Below are positions 41,148 through 44,948 of a stretch of 44,948 nucleotides of DNA, piece after piece. The stretch comes from Cyanobacteriota bacterium (lineage in GTDB: Bacteria; Cyanobacteriota; Cyanobacteriia; PCC-6307; Cyanobiaceae), in the NCBI GenBank assembly GCA_026389335.1, contig JAPLIB010000037.1:1-44948 (forward strand), in the 5' to 3' direction. The first letter of the stretch is position 1; each line of letters starts with the position of its first letter. Under the pieces are notes generated by a model that was not told where the DNA came from, made no database searches, and saw nothing but the letters and a program-made list of their open reading frames with translations. The position numbers and the translations under genes are program-made.

Positions 41148-42095
41148 ATGACTATCCGCAGCCGTACCACCGCTGTTCTGGCCGGGCTCAGCCTGGTGCT
41201 CACACCCCTGCTTGCACCAATTATTGTGGGGGGCACCCTGCGACCTCAGGCGGTGGCGGCCGAGCCGGCCAGAACCGCCCGGGTGCTGCGCCTCGGTGCC
41301 ATCCCCGATCAGAAGCCCGAGAAGCTCAATCGGCTCTATCCCTTGGTGGCCAGCGAGCTCAGCCGCCAGCTCGGAGTGACGGTGAAGTACGTGCCGGTGG
41401 TGGATTACACCGCCGCCGTGACCGCCTTCCGCACCGGCGATCTGGATTTGGTCTGGTTCGGCGGGCTTACCGGGGTTCAGGCGCGGTTGCAGAAGCCCGG
41501 GGCCCGGGTGCTGGCGCAGCGCGATATCGACGTGGCCTTCCACAGCATCTTCATCGCGAACACCGGCAGCGGCATCAAGCCTTTCAATCAGCAAAAGGGT
41601 CTGGCCCAGTTGAAGGGCAAGCGGTTCAGCTTTGGCTCGGAGAGCTCCACCTCGGGGCGCTTGATGCCCCAGTATTTCCTCGCCCAGGCCGGTGTGAAAC
41701 TTTCTGATTTCGCCGGTGGTGCCCCCGGCTTCAGTGGCAGCCACGACGCCACGATCGCCCTGGTGCAGAGCGGCACCTATGACGCCGGCGTGGTGAACGA
41801 GCAGGTGTGGCGTTCCAGCCTGCACGATGGCAAGGCCAAGCGTTCCAAGGTGGTGGCGATCTGGAAGAGCCCCGGCTATCAGGATTATCACTGGATTGCC
41901 CAGGGGGATCTGGATCAGCGCTTCGGCAAGGGCTTCACCCTCAAACTGCAGCAGGCGATCCTCAGCTGGCGGCCCAGTGATCCGCAACAGAAGCAGATCC
42001 TCGCCCTGTTCTCTGCCCAGCAGTTCACCGCTGCCGATGCGGCCGCTTACGCCAAGATTGAACAGGTGGGTCGCCAGATCGGCAAGATCCGCTGA
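41148..42095 (+). CDS. phnD: Phosphonate/phosphite-type ABC transporter substrate-binding protein
   Basis: The 315-aa protein has an N-terminal signal peptide of about 37 residues (MTIRSRTTAVLAGLSLVLTP, cleavage likely near AVAAEPA). The PhnD-type periplasmic fold follows: LRLGAIPDQKPEKLNRLYPL, VKYVPVVDYTAAVTAFRTGD, DLVWFGGLTGVQAR and FSFGSESSTSGRLMPQYFL. It delivers phosphonate, phosphite or related anions to the PhnE permease. In picocyanobacteria such clusters occur without C-P lyase, and none is seen here, so phosphite or inorganic phosphate scavenging is possible. It is the first gene of a four-gene operon. Confidence 0.93.
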   Translation: MTIRSRTTAVLAGLSLVLTPLLAPIIVGGTLRPQAVAAEPARTARVLRLGAIPDQKPEKLNRLYPLVASELSRQLGVTVKYVPVVDYTAAVTAFRTGDLDLVWFGGLTGVQARLQKPGARVLAQRDIDVAFHSIFIANTGSGIKPFNQQKGLAQLKGKRFSFGSESSTSGRLMPQYFLAQAGVKLSDFAGGAPGFSGSHDATIALVQSGTYDAGVVNEQVWRSSLHDGKAKRSKVVAIWKSPGYQDYHWIAQGDLDQRFGKGFTLKLQQAILSWRPSDPQQKQILALFSAQQFTAADAAAYAKIEQVGRQIGKIR

Positions 42096-42119
42096 TCCCC
42101 CCTTCCTCCTCTCAGGCCC

Positions 42120-42362
42120 GTGCAATTCACCGGTTCCAGCGACGACCTTCAGACCCTTGTGGCCTCCCTGGGCATTCCCTGCCGCTGGCAGTCCCGGGGG
42201 GCCTTCCAGATGGCCGTGTTCGACGACGGTGTCAGCAACCTGAAGCTCAACTGGTGGCCTGGGGCCGGCAAGCTGGAGCTGGTCGGGGATCCTGCCCAGC
42301 GGGTCGAACTGCTGTTGCGACTCCAGGCCTTGCTTGCGCAGCACCCCGATGGTGAAGCCTGA
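42120..42362 (+). CDS. 80-aa hypothetical protein inside the phn operon
   Basis: From GTG 42120 the product (MQFTGSSDDLQTLVASLGIP first) has 80 residues and a compact mixed alpha/beta look (MAVFDDGVSNLKLNWWPGAG). There is no signal peptide and no membrane segment. It lies 24 bp after phnD and overlaps phnC by 14 bp, so translation is likely coupled. I do not recognise the family. A cytoplasmic accessory to the transporter is suggested by position only. Confidence 0.75.
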   Translation: MQFTGSSDDLQTLVASLGIPCRWQSRGAFQMAVFDDGVSNLKLNWWPGAGKLELVGDPAQRVELLLRLQALLAQHPDGEA

Positions 42363-43116
42363 GCCGGCCGCTCCCCTGCTGGAACTTCGGCAGATCACGG
42401 TGGCCGGTCGCGATCGCCCCCGGCTGGAGGCGCTCGATCTGCGCATCTGCTCTGGCGAGCGGGTGGCCCTGCTCGGCGCCAGTGGCGCCGGCAAGAGCAC
42501 CCTGCTGGCGGTGGCCAACGGATCCCTGCCCGCTGATGCGGGTCAGGTGCTCTGGCAAGGGCTGCCGCCGGCCCGCTCCGCTCGCCAGCGCCGCCGTCAG
42601 CTGGCCCGCATCGGCACCCTCTGGCAGGACATGCGCCTGATCGAGGAGCTGAGTGTGCAGCAGAACCTCAATGCGGCCCGTCTGGCCCAGTGGGGTTGGC
42701 CCAGGGCCCTGCTCAATCTGCTGCTGCCACTGGAAACTGCCGCTTGCGCCGAGGCCTTGCGGCAGATGGAGCTGGATCCAGCCCTGCTACCCCAGCCGGT
42801 CACGGCCCTCTCCGGGGGGCAGCGCCAGCGCCTGGCCATGGCCCGCCTCTTGCGCCAGCAGCCCAGTCTGCTGCTGGCCGATGAACCTTTGGCCAGTCTG
42901 GATCCGCGCCTGGCCACCCAGCTGCTGGCCCTGCTGCTGCGCCAGGCGCAGGCGCCCCGAGCCCTGCTGCTCAGCCTGCATCGCCCCGATCTGCTGGTGG
43001 GATTTGATCGGGTGATCGGCCTGCGGCAGGGGCGCCTGCTGTTCGACTGTGCGGCTGCAGCGGTGGATGGGGCCTGCCTTCGCGATCTCTACGGCGCTGA
43101 GGCGGCTCCCCCATGA
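42349..43116 (+). CDS. phnC: Phosphonate-type ABC transporter ATP-binding protein
   Basis: The 255-aa ATPase has Walker A GASGAGKST (residues 43-51), Q-loop region LWQDMRLIEELSV, signature TALSGGQRQRLAMARLL, Walker B LLLADEPLASLD and the switch His in LSLHRPDLL. It energises uptake with PhnE and PhnD at the plasma membrane. ATG 42349 is used; 15 upstream bases in frame could add an earlier start. Its 3' end overlaps phnE by 4 bp (ATGA), a translational coupling signature. Confidence 0.94.
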   Translation: MVKPEPAAPLLELRQITVAGRDRPRLEALDLRICSGERVALLGASGAGKSTLLAVANGSLPADAGQVLWQGLPPARSARQRRRQLARIGTLWQDMRLIEELSVQQNLNAARLAQWGWPRALLNLLLPLETAACAEALRQMELDPALLPQPVTALSGGQRQRLAMARLLRQQPSLLLADEPLASLDPRLATQLLALLLRQAQAPRALLLSLHRPDLLVGFDRVIGLRQGRLLFDCAAAAVDGACLRDLYGAEAAPP

Positions 43117-44657
43117 GGCCGGCTCCGCCCCTGCTGCTGCTGTTGCCGGCCCTGGTGCTGCTACCGCTGCTGCTGGCTCTGCCGGGACTGGTGCATGGCG
43201 GTGGCTGGGATCTGATCGCTGAGTTCGCCGGGGCGGCGTTCACGCCGTCCCTGGATCCGGTGGTGCTGCAGTCGCTGCTGGCTGGCCTCTGGGTGACCGT
43301 GGCGATGGCGTTGCTGGGGTGGGGCACCAGCCTGTTCGGCGGCCTGCTGCTGGGCCTGGCCAGCTCGCGCACGGTTTGGCGCACGCTGGTGGGCCAGGAG
43401 CTGCCGGCCGCGGTGATCCGTCGGCTTCTGGCCGTGCCCCGCTCGATCCATGAGCTGCTCTGGGGGCTGTTGCTGTTGCAGTTGGTGGGCTTGCAGCCGG
43501 CGGTGGCCGTCCTGGCGATTGCCATCCCCTACGCCGCCCTGGTGGCGCGGGTTGTCAGTGATCTGCTGGATGCTCTCCCCACCGCGAATCTGGAGGCTCT
43601 GCGCGCCAGTGGCGCCCCGGCTCCCGCCGCCCTGCTGACAGCGCTGGGACCGCCCCTGCTGCCCGGGGTGTTGAGTTACGGCGGCTATCGACTCGAATGT
43701 GCGCTGCGCAGCGCCACCTTGCTGGGGGTGTTCGGCCTTGGCGGTCTGGGCACGGAACTGAAGCTCACCTTGCAGTCCCTTGAGTTCCACGAACTCTGGA
43801 GTGGCCTGTGGTTCTTGCTGGTGGTGATGCTGCTGCTGGAGGCAGGTGTAGGGCTGCTGCGGCGGCGCTGGACCATGCCGCGCCGCTTCGCGTTGCACCA
43901 AGCAGGTGTGGGCCGCCGGGGGCGGGAGATGCTGCTGGCCCTGTTGGCCCTGCTGCCGCTGCTGCTGGCGGTGGGTTGGGCCCTGGGGGTGGATCCAGTC
44001 GCCCTGGGGCATTGGCAGCCGTTGCCGGGACTGGGTTCCGGGCGCTGGCAGGCGGTGCTGAGCCTGCCCTGGCTCCAATTGGTGGGCGGCACCCTGGTGC
44101 TGACAGCCCTGGCGACCGGCCTGGCCGTGGGCTTGGCCCCCCTGCAATTGCTGCTGGCGGCGCCCTGGCCCTGGCTCCGCCGACTCGTGGCCTGCGGCTG
44201 GGTGCTGGCTCGGCTCTGGCCGCCGCCGCTGACGCTGCTGCTGCTGTTGTTCGTGCTCAAACCCGGCCTGATCACGGCCGCTCTGGCCCTGGGGCTGCAC
44301 AACCTCGGCATCCTGGGGCGCCTACTGCGGGAGAGCCTGGATGATCAAAGCCCTGCGGTGCAGGAAGCGCTGGTGGCTGCCGGCAGTGGCCCCCGTCTGG
44401 CCTTGTTTTATGGAGGCCTGTCCGGGGTGGCCCGCTCTTATCTGGCCTATGGGGCCTATCGCAGTGATGTGATGCTGCGGGAAACCGTTGTGGTGGGGCT
44501 GGCCGGGGCAGTGGGGCTGGGTAGCCAGATGCTGGAGAGCCTCAGCAGTTTTGCCTGGGATCAGTTGGCGGCGCTGTTGGTGGTCTATGCCCTGCTCACC
44601 CTGGTTGGAGAGGACCTCAGTGATCGGCTGCGGCGGCGGCTGCTGCGGCAGGCCTGA
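43113..44657 (+). CDS. phnE: Double-length phosphonate-type ABC permease
   Basis: The 514-aa product is about twice a single PhnE (about 260 aa). Two permease halves are visible. The first has LWVTVAMALLGWGTSLFGGL, VPRSIHELLWGLLLLQLVG and EALRASGAPAPAALLTALGP. The second has LVLTALATGLAVGLAPLQLL, ARLWPPPLTLLLLLFVLKPG and EALVAAGSGPRLALFYGGLS. Each half carries an EAL(R/V)A-x-G cytoplasmic loop that docks on the ATPase. A fused permease would replace the usual homodimer. It closes the phnD-orf-phnC-phnE operon. Confidence 0.93.
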   Translation: MRPAPPLLLLLPALVLLPLLLALPGLVHGGGWDLIAEFAGAAFTPSLDPVVLQSLLAGLWVTVAMALLGWGTSLFGGLLLGLASSRTVWRTLVGQELPAAVIRRLLAVPRSIHELLWGLLLLQLVGLQPAVAVLAIAIPYAALVARVVSDLLDALPTANLEALRASGAPAPAALLTALGPPLLPGVLSYGGYRLECALRSATLLGVFGLGGLGTELKLTLQSLEFHELWSGLWFLLVVMLLLEAGVGLLRRRWTMPRRFALHQAGVGRRGREMLLALLALLPLLLAVGWALGVDPVALGHWQPLPGLGSGRWQAVLSLPWLQLVGGTLVLTALATGLAVGLAPLQLLLAAPWPWLRRLVACGWVLARLWPPPLTLLLLLFVLKPGLITAALALGLHNLGILGRLLRESLDDQSPAVQEALVAAGSGPRLALFYGGLSGVARSYLAYGAYRSDVMLRETVVVGLAGAVGLGSQMLESLSSFAWDQLAALLVVYALLTLVGEDLSDRLRRRLLRQA

Positions 44658-44668
44658 CCTGCTGCCGC

Positions 44669-44948
44669 TCAGGCTGGAAGTACGACGGAGTGGGTCAGGT
44701 ACTGCTTGATATAGCGATGGGTTTTGACCGAAGAATCAACAAAGCGCAGACCTGCCTTGGTGCTCATCGCCAGAGCCGTCACCCAGCGCACGCTGGCGGC
44801 AAAGGACACGTATCCGTTCAGGGGTCGTGATGCTCGCCGCGAACGGTGGCCCCATTTGAGCCCTTGACGCCAGCTTGAACCCCGGTTGCATTTCAGGTAG
44901 AGATCGCCTGCGATGACCATTCCTCCGGCCGGGATTTCAGAAGCAGAC
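44669..44948 (-). CDS. Uncertain reading frame at right edge
   Basis: The minus-strand frame ends at 44669 and stays open to the window edge. An internal ATG at 44920 (MVIAGDLYLKCNRGSSWRQG) is preceded directly by GGAGGA. The residues are basic, with a possible hydrophobic patch (YVSFAASVRWVTALAM). I do not recognise a family. It may be the C-terminus of a longer protein outside the window or an 83-aa gene. Convergent with phnE, 11 bp apart. Confidence 0.4.
   Translation of the reverse strand, partial: SASEIPAGGMVIAGDLYLKCNRGSSWRQGLKWGHRSRRASRPLNGYVSFAASVRWVTALAMSTKAGLRFVDSSVKTHRYIKQYLTHSVVLPA

Noticed and set aside
41055..42518. Minus-strand open frame of nearly 490 codons opposite phnD
   Set aside because: phnD with signal peptide and ligand-binding fold is clear on the plus strand; the reverse frame has Gly/His/Leu repeats typical of shadows.
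1..44948. CRISPR arrays, prophage or integrase signatures
   Set aside because: No regularly spaced identical repeats and no phage structural or integrase motifs were seen; the short tandem repeats present are in-frame coding repeats.

Overview
This is a picocyanobacterial chromosome segment, most like the phycocyanin-rich Cyanobium / Synechococcus subcluster 5.2 group (inference). It carries a phycocyanin rod locus, cyanobacterial photosystem II genes (psbB, psbT, psbM), a ferrochelatase with a chlorophyll-binding-like tail, an RpaB-type response regulator and a GC-rich genome. No phycoerythrin subunit genes are visible. Only linker, capping, lyase and phycocyanin genes are present for the phycobilisome.

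Phycobilisome region (1-13.3 kb). Almost everything here is on the minus strand. The main block holds a CpcT-type lyase, a CpcG/CpcL-type linker with a hydrophobic C-terminal tail, the rod linker cpcC, the cap linker cpcD and then cpcB-cpcA, which end in a clear intrinsic terminator. To the left lies a decayed IS630-family transposase (6760-7900). Beyond it is a second, visibly AT-richer phycobilisome block: another CpcL-like linker, an unrecognised 163-aa protein, a divergent allophycocyanin-alpha-like phycobiliprotein, a pentapeptide-repeat protein, ferrochelatase, a CpcC-like linker and a two-domain rod linker that runs off the left edge. This accessory block is the best candidate for something undescribed.

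Housekeeping and photosystem region (13.3-30.6 kb). It contains tRNA-Phe(GAA), a ComF-like phosphoribosyltransferase, a DUF2470 protein, a tightly overlapping minus-strand run (rpsA, HAD hydrolase, metK, FGGY kinase, a 39-aa membrane protein), nrdR, the psbB-psbT operon with terminator, a [2Fe-2S] ferredoxin and psbM. These are followed by a tandem universal stress protein, a hotdog thioesterase, dprA, a roughly 1-kb gene-poor stretch with a diverged repeat, prmC, a Sua5/YrdC gene and a CNNM/CorC-type membrane protein.

Regulation and transport region (30.6-44.9 kb). It contains an AraC-family regulator, an HPP-family membrane protein, rpaB, a YccF-family protein, a VIT/CCC1-type transporter, and a selenium pair (oxidoreductase-SelD fusion facing mnmH, their stop codons overlapping). 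A YjbQ-family gene follows, containing a perfect 17-bp inverted repeat, and then a phosphonate/phosphite-type ABC transporter operon (phnD, an 80-aa gene, phnC and a double-length phnE).

All calls are from reading sequence and translations by eye. No database search was run, so family names rest on recognised motifs and gene order.
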